64,000 nt of DNA from Psychroflexus sp. ALD_RP9 (GCF_017311165.1 NZ_CP062973.1:2170001-2234000), one strand, 5' to 3'. Shown: positions 16,727 through 25,394, numbered from the stretch's first letter. The notes: generated by a model from the sequence alone, not told the origin. Program-made: numbers and translations.

Positions 16727-18184
16727 TTAATAGCCAACTTGTTCAGGTTCGCCGTATTCTCGCTGAAATAAATTATGTTCCTTAATCATTTTAGCAGTTT
16801 GCTCTGGCAGAGCGTCTTCCCAACCTTCATCACCGTTAGAGATCATTTGTAGTATTTGTCTAGAAAAGATTCCAAGAATATCTTGATTATAATTTTCTAC
16901 ATCAACTACACGACCATTATTTTTAAAGAACTTATACAACTCTTTCATTCTAGGGTGAACTTTCAAGTTTTGGCTTGTTGTAACTTCACCTGTATTTGGA
17001 TTTTTATAAGGATAAAGGTAAACACGTAAATCTTTAAAAAACAATTTCCCGAAGGCTTCTAAAATTCCACCACTTAAATGTCTGTAATATCTTTCGTCAA
17101 AAATATCAACTAGGTTATTAACACCCATAGCTAATGCCATGCGTTCTTTAGTATAATTTGAAAAATACTCTACCAATTTGTAATATTCCTGAAAATTAGA
17201 TATTAAAACCGTATGACCTAATGAGCAAAGAAGTTTTGCACGATCCATAAAATCTTCTTCATCAATCTCGCCTTCAGAGCGTAGGTTAGATAAAGTAATT
17301 TCAAAAATTACTTGAATATTATTTTCATCAACTTTATTTTCTTTCTTGAAAATTTCAAGTGATTTTTCGTAGATATCTTCGTTTACCTTTGTAACTGGTC
17401 TAAAGCTACCGCGTAGTGCAAGAACATTTTTCTTGTAAAGAACCTTAGCAGGAAGAACGTTATTACCGTCTGGAGAAAACATGACGGCTTCAGTCATATT
17501 ATATTTAAGTAATTGTAGACTCATTAGGCGGTTATCAACATCTTTAAATTGAGGCCCTGAAAAGTTAATTGTATCAACCTCTATTTGATCTTTATCAATA
17601 TGGTCGTATAAGTCTTTTAAAACTTGTTTTGCATTATTATGTGCATAATAAGCTGCATAGACCAGGTTTGTTCCTAAAATTCCAAGTGTGTTTTGTTGTA
17701 AACGAGCATCATTTTCTTTAAACCTAATATGAAGTACAATTTTGTTGTAATCACCATTAGGTTCAAGCTGGTATTTAATGCCAACCCAGCCATGACCTTT
17801 ATATCTTTTAGCAAAATCAATTGTAGCAACAGTATTGGCGTAAGTAAAAAAAAGTTTGTTAGGATGTTTATCTCTTGAAATGCGCTCTTCAATTAATCGT
17901 GTTTCATGATCGAGCATTTTATGGAGTCTACTTTCGGTTACGTAGCGTCTATCAGGTTCAGTTCCATAAATGGCATCACTAAAATCTTTATCGTAAGCAC
18001 TCATAGTTTTAGCAATAGTTCCTGAAGAGCCTCCAGCTCTAAAAAAATTCCTTACTGTTTCTTGACCAGCACCAATTTCAGCGAAAGTTCCATAAATATT
18101 TTCATTAAGGTTAATTCGTAATGCTTTGTTTTTGACAGATGGTTTGCTTTCAAAGTCTTTATCACCAAGAATTTTTATAGGCAT
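16727..18184 (-). CDS. Conserved 485-residue cytoplasmic protein of unknown function
   Basis: The ATG at 18184 (MPIKILGDKDFESKP) is chosen because a promoter lies at 18228-18257 and the longer ATG at 18298 would overlap the divergent gene. Striking segments are YGTFAEIGAGQETVRNFF (about 33-50), AGGSSGTIAKTMSAYDKDF, FTYANTVATIDFAKRY, GHGWVGIKYQ and GHTVLISNFQEYYKLVEYF. Homologues have been labelled nicotinate-nucleotide adenylyltransferase or TonB-dependent receptor in databases as I recall, but I see no HxGH/ISSTxxR nucleotidyltransferase motif, no signal peptide and no barrel. It looks like a globular alpha/beta enzyme. No function is assigned. Confidence 0.85.
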   Translation of the reverse strand: MPIKILGDKDFESKPSVKNKALRINLNENIYGTFAEIGAGQETVRNFFRAGGSSGTIAKTMSAYDKDFSDAIYGTEPDRRYVTESRLHKMLDHETRLIEERISRDKHPNKLFFTYANTVATIDFAKRYKGHGWVGIKYQLEPNGDYNKIVLHIRFKENDARLQQNTLGILGTNLVYAAYYAHNNAKQVLKDLYDHIDKDQIEVDTINFSGPQFKDVDNRLMSLQLLKYNMTEAVMFSPDGNNVLPAKVLYKKNVLALRGSFRPVTKVNEDIYEKSLEIFKKENKVDENNIQVIFEITLSNLRSEGEIDEEDFMDRAKLLCSLGHTVLISNFQEYYKLVEYFSNYTKERMALAMGVNNLVDIFDERYYRHLSGGILEAFGKLFFKDLRVYLYPYKNPNTGEVTTSQNLKVHPRMKELYKFFKNNGRVVDVENYNQDILGIFSRQILQMISNGDEGWEDALPEQTAKMIKEHNLFQREYGEPEQVGY

Positions 18185-18227
18185 AGCAGGAATTTTGTAA
18201 ATTTTAAAACAATTACTTAAACTATTA

Positions 18228-18257
18228 CAAAAGTAGTTATTTGTGGGTTCAAACAAA
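18228..18257 (-). promoter_or_regulatory. Promoter of the 485-residue protein gene
   Basis: On the minus strand a -33 TTTG (plus-strand CAAA at 18254-18257) and a -7 TACTTTTG (18228-18235) are separated by 18 bases, an almost ideal Bacteroidota promoter. It lies 44 bases upstream of the ATG at 18184. Confidence 0.65.
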
Positions 18258-18267
18258 AAATATTCTC

Positions 18268-18275
18268 TAGTTTTG
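18268..18275 (+). promoter_or_regulatory. Putative -7 element of the MBL-fold hydrolase gene
   Basis: TAGTTTTG matches TAnnTTTG and lies 17 bases before the ATG at 18293. A TTTG at 18240-18243 is a possible, somewhat distant, -33 element. It is interleaved with the opposing promoter at 18228-18257. Confidence 0.45.
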
Positions 18276-18292
18276 TGTGAAATCTTTAACTT

Positions 18293-19054
18293 ATGCAATT
18301 AACATTTTTGGGTACAGGAACTTCACAAGGAATACCAATTATCGGTAGTCAACATCCCGTTTGTTTAAGTCGTAATCCTAAAGATAAACGTTTAAGAGTT
18401 TCGGTTTTAATTGAATGGGATAATTACAGTTATGTGATTGATTGTGGCCCAGATTTCAGGCAGCAAATGTTAGCACAAAATGTGTCTAAGATTGATGGTA
18501 TTTTGTTTACACATGAGCATAACGATCATGTAGTTGGTTTAGACGACATCAGACCTTTTTATTTTAGACAAGGAAATATTTCAATTTACGCTCATAAACG
18601 CGTGGTTGATGCTTTAAAACAACGCTTTTCTTACGTATTTGAAGTCGAAAATAAGTATCCAGGCGCACCAACTTTAGATGTTAATTACATTACTAATCAA
18701 GATTTTAAATTAGGAGATAAGCTTGTTACACCTGTTGAAGTTCTACATGGAAATCTTCAAGTTTTTGGTTTTAGAATAGGTGATATGGCTTACGTTACAG
18801 ATGCTAAAACCATTTCTAAAACTGAATTAAATAAACTTAAAGGTTTAAAAGTCCTCGTAATAAACGCTTTGAGAATTGAAGAGCATCACTCACATTTAAA
18901 CCTTGACCAAGCGCTTGAAATAGTAGAGTATTTAAAACCTCAACAAACTTATTTTACTCACATTTCTCATCACTTAGGTTTTCATGAAGAGGTTGATGCT
19001 CAGCTACCTGAAGGTGTTAACTTAGCCTATGATAACTTAAAAATATCAATTTAA
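18293..19054 (+). CDS. MBL-fold metal-dependent hydrolase (PhnP-like)
   Basis: A 253-residue metallo-beta-lactamase-fold protein with the complete HxHxDH metal motif (THEHNDHVVGLDD; His74, His76, Asp78, His79). It also has LGTGTSQGIPIIG at the N terminus, DCGPDFRQQML near 50 and later metal ligands in VEVLHGNLQVFGFR, YVTDAKTIS and THISHHLGFH. The layout resembles PhnP-type phosphodiesterases that cleave cyclic phosphates, but the substrate cannot be set from sequence. Its stop codon is immediately followed by the ATG of a 59-residue membrane protein, suggesting coupling. Confidence 0.88.
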   Translation: MQLTFLGTGTSQGIPIIGSQHPVCLSRNPKDKRLRVSVLIEWDNYSYVIDCGPDFRQQMLAQNVSKIDGILFTHEHNDHVVGLDDIRPFYFRQGNISIYAHKRVVDALKQRFSYVFEVENKYPGAPTLDVNYITNQDFKLGDKLVTPVEVLHGNLQVFGFRIGDMAYVTDAKTISKTELNKLKGLKVLVINALRIEEHHSHLNLDQALEIVEYLKPQQTYFTHISHHLGFHEEVDAQLPEGVNLAYDNLKISI

Positions 19055-19234
19055 ATGAAACGAAATATCTACCTGTATTTATTTGTATTTAGTGCGCTCA
19101 TTGCCATTTTTATATACTTTAATTTTAAAGCTGTTGTCGATCAACAAAAGTCTCAAATTGATCAATTAAAAGATAAAGTTGAACGTTTGCAGGATGAGAA
19201 TAGAAATCTACTTAAAAAAATAGAGAATAGTTAA
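19055..19234 (+). CDS. 59-residue single-pass coiled-coil membrane protein
   Basis: A short gene starting at the base after the TAA of the MBL-fold gene. The product has a basic N terminus (MKRNIY), one membrane helix (LYLFVFSALIAIFIYF, about 6-22) and a heptad-patterned coil (QIDQLKDKVERLQDENRNLL, about 34-53). The topology is like small FtsL/FtsB-type or stalk proteins, but there is no sequence evidence for a divisome role. Codon use looks like that of its neighbours, and the tight junction with the upstream gene supports it being real. Its 3' end overlaps the convergent esterase gene by 4 bases. Confidence 0.7.
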   Translation: MKRNIYLYLFVFSALIAIFIYFNFKAVVDQQKSQIDQLKDKVERLQDENRNLLKKIENS

Positions 19235-19890
19235 ATATCTTTTTGAACTAACCAACGTTTAAAGCTCATAAAATTCTGAGGATTAACACCGTGACCAACG
19301 GGGAATTCTTCATAGACGTAATCAATACCTAATTCTTTAAAAATAGCTTCATTTTTACGCGCCCAATCAACTGGAATTACTTGATCTACGCTACCATGTG
19401 AATTATAAATTTGAAGCGAGCTGAAATCATGAGATTTAAAATTATATTCTAACATATTTTGGTCTACATAACCACTTAAACCAACAACGTTTTTAATTAA
19501 TTCAGGATGACTTAAAGCAATGGCAAAGCTTAGTATTGTACCTTGACTAAAACCTAGTAAAGTTATTCTATTGGCATCTACTTTGAAATTTTCTTTAATT
19601 TCTTCAATAAACTTAATCACTAAATCTCGAGAGTTTTTAGCTTGCTTTATGTCACTAAATTTACCTTGTGAAGCATCAAAATTTATAGCATACCATGCAT
19701 TTCCGTAGGGTTGAAGCGCATAAGGTGCTTTGGCTGAAATAATCATGAATTGTTCAGGTAATTCATTAGCGAATCCAAACAAATCATTTTCATCGCTACC
19801 ATAGCCGTGTAACATGATAATTAGAGGATAATTATCCTTTAGCGTCGATGCCTTTAAGTTGTATGTTAATGATAATTTTGGTTGTTGCAT
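19231..19890 (-). CDS. Alpha/beta hydrolase, phospholipase/carboxylesterase family
   Basis: A 219-residue cytoplasmic serine esterase. It has the oxyanion segment LHGYGSDENDLFGFA near 28-42, nucleophile elbow GFSQGT (Ser near 115), catalytic Asp in SHGSVDQVIPVDWA and His in PVGHGVNPQ. It resembles the YpfH/carboxylesterase 2 group acting on short acyl or thioester substrates. No signal peptide. It starts 1 base after the stop of the next upstream small membrane-protein gene, forming a pyrC-like/DUF4870-like/esterase unit. Confidence 0.88.
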   Translation of the reverse strand: MQQPKLSLTYNLKASTLKDNYPLIIMLHGYGSDENDLFGFANELPEQFMIISAKAPYALQPYGNAWYAINFDASQGKFSDIKQAKNSRDLVIKFIEEIKENFKVDANRITLLGFSQGTILSFAIALSHPELIKNVVGLSGYVDQNMLEYNFKSHDFSSLQIYNSHGSVDQVIPVDWARKNEAIFKELGIDYVYEEFPVGHGVNPQNFMSFKRWLVQKDI

Positions 19891-19891
19891 T

Positions 19892-20221
19892 TTAACCTAA
19901 TTTATTAAACCATTTTTGAAAATAATCACCAATGTAAGGAATTAGATGATACTTATATTGAACTGCTCCTAAAAAACTATAAAGCCATAACAATAAATAG
20001 CTTAAGTAAAAAGCAGAAGTTGCAATCCATGAATTTATTCCTGAAACTAAATAGGTAAATAAAATAAAATATAAATGTATACCTAAACTTTGTTTGTTGT
20101 AAAATGAAGCAAACTTATATTTTGGTTCCTGATTCATAAACAAAGCAATAATACAACCAAAAATAGTTAAATGGGCAATTATTGCCGTAGTACGGCCTTT
20201 CTTTATAGCGTTAGTTTTCAT
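19892..20221 (-). CDS. Small multi-pass membrane protein, DUF4870-like
   Basis: A 109-residue protein with three or so hydrophobic segments (AHLTIFGCIIALFM, IHLYFILFTYLVSGI, SAFYLSYLLLWLYSFLGAV). The pattern KFASFYNKQSLGIHL after the first segment resembles the DUF4870/Tic20-like fold seen in many small bacterial membrane proteins. Function unknown. The start codon overlaps the 3' end of the dihydroorotase-like gene by 11 bases, so translation is likely coupled. Confidence 0.75.
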   Translation of the reverse strand: MKTNAIKKGRTTAIIAHLTIFGCIIALFMNQEPKYKFASFYNKQSLGIHLYFILFTYLVSGINSWIATSAFYLSYLLLWLYSFLGAVQYKYHLIPYIGDYFQKWFNKLG

Positions 20222-21455
20222 AGTATTTATTATTTACAAAACTTCCATAGACTTTTCCCTTTAGATGTTCGCCTAAGAAAATGGAATTTTTACAAGTTGA
20301 TTTTAGCTGTTCTATACTAAAAATATTCTCTTCGTCTGGATTAAATAAGGTTAACTCAGCCATTTCGTTAATACTTATTTTTGGTTGTTTTAGACCATAA
20401 ATTTCCCAATTTTTCAATAATTGATTGATAGCTAAATCATTTCCAAAAAGTTTGTTTAATGCTGGATAAAAGCTTTCTAGACCGATTGATCCAGTTTCAG
20501 AATTTTCAAATTCTAGCTGTTTCAATTCTAAGTTCACTGGTTCGTGGTCAGATGTCACAAAATCAATGCTACCATCTTTAACACCTTCAACTAATGATGT
20601 TTTATCATTAAAACTTCTTAAAGGTGGTTTAATTTTATATTTACTATCAAATTCAGCTAAAGCGCTAGTATCAAAATATAGATTATTGAGGCTTGTGCTA
20701 CAAGTAAATTTTAGTCCTTTTAATTTAGCTTCTCTAATAATTTCAACTGATGTAGCGCATGAAATATAAGGGATATGGACTTTAGCTCCTGTATATGCTA
20801 AAAGATCCAAGTCTCGCCTTAACTGAACTGTTTCTGTTAAATGACTGGCTGATTTTAAACCTAGCATTATGCTATTTTCATCTTCATGAACTTGTGCTTT
20901 TCCTGCTAAATCATTTTGTTCAGGATAAGCCAATATCTGTCCATTAAATCCTTTGGCGTACTGCAAAGCAACTTTAAATGCATTGGCATTCTGCAAAGCT
21001 TTTTTTGTATCATAAAAAGCTACAGCGCCAGCCTTTTGCATGTCAAATAAATCGGCTAAATCTTTTCCATTATGTTTTATGGTGATTGCACCAAGTGGAT
21101 AAATTTTTAAATCGTGTTTAAAAGCTTTTTTAATAAAATCAATCGCTGATTTATGGTCGTTAACAGGCTTAGATTTTGGTACTAAACCTATACCTGAAAA
21201 ACCACTTTTTAAAGCGGTTAAAGCGCCGTTTTCAATGGTCTCACGTTCTTCAAATCCTGGCTCACCAAAACTTACTAAAGGCTCAAACCATGACGGTGAT
21301 ACATGAAGATTTTTTAAACGAATTACCTCAGCAGCAGAATGTTTAATAACAGTATCAATCTTGCTAATTAATCCATCTTCAATTAAAATATCTTGTGGGG
21401 TTTTGCTAAATGAATTGCCATTCCAAATTTTAGCTGATTTTATAAGATATGCCAT
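20211..21455 (-). CDS. pyrC: Dihydroorotase homologue lacking metal ligands (probable non-catalytic form)
   Basis: A 414-residue amidohydrolase-fold protein with clear overall dihydroorotase similarity (SFGEPGFEERETIENGA, GLKSASHLTETVQLRRDL, VHIPYISCATSVEIIREAK, FVTSDHEPVNLE). However, the usual HxH metal pair aligns with Leu60-x-Ser62, the substrate Arg of REPG is Gly64, and the later metal His (HxED) aligns with Tyr177 in AYPEQ. The late His227 and Asp303 remain. Inactive dihydroorotases are known as structural partners of aspartate carbamoyltransferase, so this may be such a protein, with a catalytic PyrC elsewhere. Automated annotation would call it dihydroorotase; activity is doubtful. 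Confidence 0.8.
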   Translation of the reverse strand: MAYLIKSAKIWNGNSFSKTPQDILIEDGLISKIDTVIKHSAAEVIRLKNLHVSPSWFEPLVSFGEPGFEERETIENGALTALKSGFSGIGLVPKSKPVNDHKSAIDFIKKAFKHDLKIYPLGAITIKHNGKDLADLFDMQKAGAVAFYDTKKALQNANAFKVALQYAKGFNGQILAYPEQNDLAGKAQVHEDENSIMLGLKSASHLTETVQLRRDLDLLAYTGAKVHIPYISCATSVEIIREAKLKGLKFTCSTSLNNLYFDTSALAEFDSKYKIKPPLRSFNDKTSLVEGVKDGSIDFVTSDHEPVNLELKQLEFENSETGSIGLESFYPALNKLFGNDLAINQLLKNWEIYGLKQPKISINEMAELTLFNPDEENIFSIEQLKSTCKNSIFLGEHLKGKVYGSFVNNKYYEN

Positions 21456-21461
21456 AATTTA

Positions 21462-23351
21462 CTAATTTAAAATTCGAACAATTGCAATTTCAATCCCTAA
21501 AAAAAGCAGTGCAAAAATAATGAACCATTTCCAAAGTTCTGTTTCAGAGGTTAATTGTTTATAATTTTCTATACTTTGTGGGATAGTTACTGTATCAATT
21601 CCATATAATTTAAAATCTATCGGATGTAATTCACTTTCTGTGCGAGGAAAATTAAAACTTAATTGCGCAACTGTATCTTGATTTAGAGTAACAGCATAAA
21701 GCTCCGGATTTAGGTTGAGATTATTTACCATTAGCTCAGTATTACTACCATTTTTAAGTTGCTGTGGAATAAAGGTTATTTTTCCAGATTTTAATTTCAA
21801 GGTTTGGTCAGCTGTAATTTCTTGATTCACAACTATAGGCTGTGTACGATCAGTAAAATAAAACAAAGACGAATCACTGTTTTTATAATCGGATGTTTGA
21901 ATTAATGTAGGAACAATTAAAGGTGAATTGTAAAAATTAGATTGTTCTGACTTAATTTCTGAAGCAAACACAAATAAATGCTCATTTTGTGCATAAAAAG
22001 CAGAGTTCCCGTAGCTTAATACTGCTGAAAAATCTTTTGAAATAGCATAATTAGTCGCCGTACTTGGATAGTCGAAATTAGAAATTGTATTTGTAAATAC
22101 ATCCTGATAGATCGGATGTTTAAAATTAATTGAAATGATAGATTGCTTTTGATTAACAACTGATGAAAAAATTTGTTTGTTTTGAAGTTGAAGATTCAGA
22201 TAAGTGCTTTGGGCTTCGGTTGAAGTTGCCGGAATAATAATCACGTTCTTAGATTCATCTAAGGCTTGATTTAAGTTATTAACCAAGTTTAAGTCAATTT
22301 GCTCAAGTTGATTTGTAATAATGACATCAGCTGATTTAAAATCTTCTAAATTGAGTTGTTCGCTAGGCTTAACTTGGCTTGTAAAAGCAGGATTTGGTTC
22401 GAAAATTTTAGATAAATGTTGGGCATTTTTATTAGATATGATAAGAATTTTACGAGTTTTAATTTTAGATTTCGATGCATATAATAAATTATCAAAATCA
22501 AGAAAATCCTTACTAATTTTTAATTTAAGAGAATGTATTTCAGTCTCACTGATGTTAAATTTAATGGTTTTAAGCGTATCATCTTCAAAACTAACATCAA
22601 CCTTTCCCAGTAATTTCTGTGCTTGATATAAACCTAAACTTGTGCTAGCTTCGTTAGCCGATGATTTTAACTTGACTTGAAGCTCATCGTTAATGAGTTG
22701 TGCGTCAATTATACTCACATTTTTAGCATTAGGTTGGGCTACATTCACGAGTTGAAGATTAGGGAAACGTCTAGCTAATCTAAATAATTCATCTGCTGAA
22801 GAATTATAAAAATCTGAAATAAGTACAACTTGACTCTTAGGATTAACTTTATTTAGTTTTAACGCAACTTCTTTTAAACTGAAGTTTTTAGAGACTGGCA
22901 ATATATCAGAAGATAACTCTTTGAAGTCTTCAACAGTGATTGAATTGTAATCTTGATTATTAGTGATAAGATTAAAGCTTTCTTGTTGAGGTAAAGCATC
23001 AACAAGCTGTTGTTTAACCTGTTTTAATGTAGAAACATTACTAGCTTGCCCAGACATACTAAGCGAATTGTCTAAAACAAAATATAAGTCTTGATTTGTA
23101 GATTGACTTTTACTTGGGAAAAAAGGTTCTGCAAATGCTAAAATTAAACTCGTGAGTAAAAGTAGTCTCGTAAATAACAGAAGCCATTTTTTGAGTTGTG
23201 AACTCCGCCGAGATTCAGTAACAATCTTCTGAATTAGACTTACATTGGTGAAATATTGCTTTTTAAACTTTCTGAGTTTAAATAAGTGAACAATAATGGG
23301 AATGATTAAGGCAACTAAGGCAAATAAAACTTCTGGATGTTTAAAATGCAT
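21462..23351 (-). CDS. BatA-domain/von Willebrand A membrane protein
   Basis: A 629-residue protein with an N-terminal BatA domain: HPEVLFALVALIIPIIVHLF (helix 1), FKKQYFTNVSLIQ, and a second helix LLLFTRLLLLTSLILAFA near 58-75. A vWA-like domain follows (LYFVLDNSLSMSG, about 85-97, with DxSxS metal-site spacing, and SQVVLISDFYNSS near 173), then a long extracytoplasmic beta-rich region and a C-terminal membrane helix (WFIIFALLFLGIEIAIV). It is related to Bat aerotolerance proteins but has no MoxR ATPase beside it. It lies upstream of the dihydroorotase-like gene with a 6-base gap. Confidence 0.85.
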   Translation of the reverse strand: MHFKHPEVLFALVALIIPIIVHLFKLRKFKKQYFTNVSLIQKIVTESRRSSQLKKWLLLFTRLLLLTSLILAFAEPFFPSKSQSTNQDLYFVLDNSLSMSGQASNVSTLKQVKQQLVDALPQQESFNLITNNQDYNSITVEDFKELSSDILPVSKNFSLKEVALKLNKVNPKSQVVLISDFYNSSADELFRLARRFPNLQLVNVAQPNAKNVSIIDAQLINDELQVKLKSSANEASTSLGLYQAQKLLGKVDVSFEDDTLKTIKFNISETEIHSLKLKISKDFLDFDNLLYASKSKIKTRKILIISNKNAQHLSKIFEPNPAFTSQVKPSEQLNLEDFKSADVIITNQLEQIDLNLVNNLNQALDESKNVIIIPATSTEAQSTYLNLQLQNKQIFSSVVNQKQSIISINFKHPIYQDVFTNTISNFDYPSTATNYAISKDFSAVLSYGNSAFYAQNEHLFVFASEIKSEQSNFYNSPLIVPTLIQTSDYKNSDSSLFYFTDRTQPIVVNQEITADQTLKLKSGKITFIPQQLKNGSNTELMVNNLNLNPELYAVTLNQDTVAQLSFNFPRTESELHPIDFKLYGIDTVTIPQSIENYKQLTSETELWKWFIIFALLFLGIEIAIVRILN

Positions 23352-23366
23352 GAAATTTAGCTTGTT

Positions 23367-24581
23367 TTAATCATGTTTTTCGATTGTAAAGTGAATACTA
23401 GTTCCTTTATTAACTTCAGATTTAACCTGAATTGTACCACCTAGGTTATAAATTAATTTTCTTACTGTAGATAAGCCAATTCCATTTCCTGAATGTCCGT
23501 TTCTATCTTTTTCAGCAACGGTAGAAAATAACTCAAAAACCTTTTTTTGTTGATCTTTTGGTATGCCAATTCCATTATCTGTCACAATAAAGTGATAATG
23601 TGTTTCATCTTCAGAAAAACAAATATTAACTTTAATCTTATCCTTATCATTATATTTAATGCTATTGCCAATCAAATTCAATAAAATTTGCTCTAATGCA
23701 ATGCGATTAGCATAAATTTCTTTATTAGTATCAGGGAAATTAATTTCATAATCATCTTTGGTATCTAACATTTCTTCGATATCCTCTAAGAGTTGATGAA
23801 CATCAAAGACTTGGTTTGCTTCAGATTCTGAAGTGATTTTGTCGCTTTCATAATGTAATAAAATATTACTGATATAATCACTCATTTTAAAAGCCGATTG
23901 CTTTAGATTATGGATGTAATCTAAGCCAGTTTGGTCTAATTTATCAGCATATTTTGATTTTAAAATATCAAATGTGATGATCATGTTGGCTAGTGGCATC
24001 TTCATGTCATGAGAAACAACGCCTGCAAAATTTTTAAGCTGATTATTATTTTCTTTAAGTTCACGTTGTGTCTTGCGTAAACCTTCATTAATAGCACGGA
24101 GTTCAAATAATTTAACGACTTGATTGGCCAAACGTTTTAAGCTTAGTTTTTGAGAATCTGTTAAAATACGAGGTTCATGGCCAATAACACATAAGGTACC
24201 TAAAGCATTATTATCTTTATCAACTAATGGTACGCCAGCATAAAAAACAATTGCTTTCTCCCCAAAAGTGTACGGATTTTCTTTAAATCTCTCGTCTTCT
24301 CTAGCATCGTGTATTTCTAAAATTTCATTGGGTTTTTGAATAGCTACTGAACAAAACGAATATTCGCGATCAACTTCGCATAAATCAAGGCCAACTCTAG
24401 CTTTAAACCATTGTCGTTTTTCATCTACTAAAGAAACTAAAGCGATTGGAGTATCACAAATAGTCGACGCTAGTTTTGCTAAATCATCATATTCTTTTTC
24501 TTGTTTAGAATCAAGAATTCGAAGTGATTTTAGAGCTTTTAGGCGCTTGGTTTCATTAACAGCTTTAGGGATAGGTTTCAT
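23367..24581 (-). CDS. GAF-domain sensor histidine kinase (orphan)
   Basis: A 404-residue cytoplasmic kinase. Residues about 25-160 form a GAF domain (ICDTPIALVSLVDEKRQWFK, FYAGVPLVDKDNNALGTLCVI). A short coil is followed by a HisKA helix with phospho-acceptor His191 (VSHDMKMPLANM) and a HATPase domain (NLIGNSIKYND N-box, DNGIGIPKDQQ, SGNGIGLSTV). There is no membrane segment, so the signal is internal, perhaps a small molecule or redox cue bound by GAF. No response regulator is encoded nearby. It lies 15 bases upstream of the BatA/vWA gene. Confidence 0.9.
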   Translation of the reverse strand: MKPIPKAVNETKRLKALKSLRILDSKQEKEYDDLAKLASTICDTPIALVSLVDEKRQWFKARVGLDLCEVDREYSFCSVAIQKPNEILEIHDAREDERFKENPYTFGEKAIVFYAGVPLVDKDNNALGTLCVIGHEPRILTDSQKLSLKRLANQVVKLFELRAINEGLRKTQRELKENNNQLKNFAGVVSHDMKMPLANMIITFDILKSKYADKLDQTGLDYIHNLKQSAFKMSDYISNILLHYESDKITSESEANQVFDVHQLLEDIEEMLDTKDDYEINFPDTNKEIYANRIALEQILLNLIGNSIKYNDKDKIKVNICFSEDETHYHFIVTDNGIGIPKDQQKKVFELFSTVAEKDRNGHSGNGIGLSTVRKLIYNLGGTIQVKSEVNKGTSIHFTIEKHD

Positions 24582-24625
24582 ACATATATATAAGTTTGCA
24601 AGTTACAAAATAAATTATGTATTAA

Positions 24626-25390
24626 CTAAAATTGCTCAAAAACTCCGAGGCCAAATAAAGCAAAATCATATTTTGCAGGGTCTTCAGGGTCGAGTTGTCT
24701 TAATTTATTGTCTAATTCTTTTACTGCTTTAGCATCGGTTTGTTGGCGATTTAGCAAACCTAGTTTTCTTGCAACACGTCCAGAATGTACATCAAGCGGA
24801 CAAGACAATTCATAGGGTTTAATTTGTTTCCAAATCCCAAAATCAACGCCATTATTATCTTTTCTGACAAACCATCTTAAAAGCATATTAAGCCGTTTGG
24901 CAGCCGAATTTTTTAAGGGGTCACTTAAATGTTTCTCAGTTCTTTTTTCATGAGGCATGTTAAAAAAACTTTGTTTAAAGTGGTGTAATGTTAGTTGAAG
25001 TTGTCCTGTTTTGTGTTTAAGAGTTAAAAAATCTTCTAAAGAGCCATAGGTTTGATATAACTGTTGAAGCCGTTGGAAAAAAAACTTCAAATCTGTTGCA
25101 TTAAAAGTTCGGTGAACAAAACCATCACAGGCTTTTAAATCGCTAGGTGAGTGGTTAACAATAAAATCAAACGGACTATAATCCATGATTTTAAGTATTT
25201 TTTCTCCACTTTTTAAAATGGCTTTTCGGTTTCCCCAAGCTATTATGGCAATCAAAAATGCACTTATTTCAATATCTTTTGGTGAAGAAAATTGATGAGG
25301 GATTGAAATAGGATCAGTCGCTATAAATTCAACCGAATTGTATTGTTCAGCTTTATCATCTAAGAAGGCTTTTAGTTCTTCGTTGTTCAT
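24626..25390 (-). CDS. TIGR02757 (DUF2400) family protein
   Basis: A 254-residue soluble, mainly helical protein matching the TIGR02757 family of Bacteroidota and some epsilonproteobacteria: AFLIAIIAWGNRKAILKSG near 43-61, FNATDLKFFFQRLQ, KRLNMLLRWFVRKDN and the C-terminal CPLDVHSGRVARKLGLL, then DPAKYDFALFGLG. The last segment recalls helix-hairpin-helix DNA glycosylase folds, but catalytic residues are not evident and no activity is established. It follows the LolD-like gene by 4 bases. Confidence 0.85.
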   Translation of the reverse strand: MNNEELKAFLDDKAEQYNSVEFIATDPISIPHQFSSPKDIEISAFLIAIIAWGNRKAILKSGEKILKIMDYSPFDFIVNHSPSDLKACDGFVHRTFNATDLKFFFQRLQQLYQTYGSLEDFLTLKHKTGQLQLTLHHFKQSFFNMPHEKRTEKHLSDPLKNSAAKRLNMLLRWFVRKDNNGVDFGIWKQIKPYELSCPLDVHSGRVARKLGLLNRQQTDAKAVKELDNKLRQLDPEDPAKYDFALFGLGVFEQF

Positions 25391-25394
25391 AAAC

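Noticed and set aside
18185..18298. N-terminal extension of the 485-residue protein to an ATG at 18298
   Set aside because: It would overlap the divergent MBL-fold gene and include its own promoter; the conserved start MPIKILG is at 18184.
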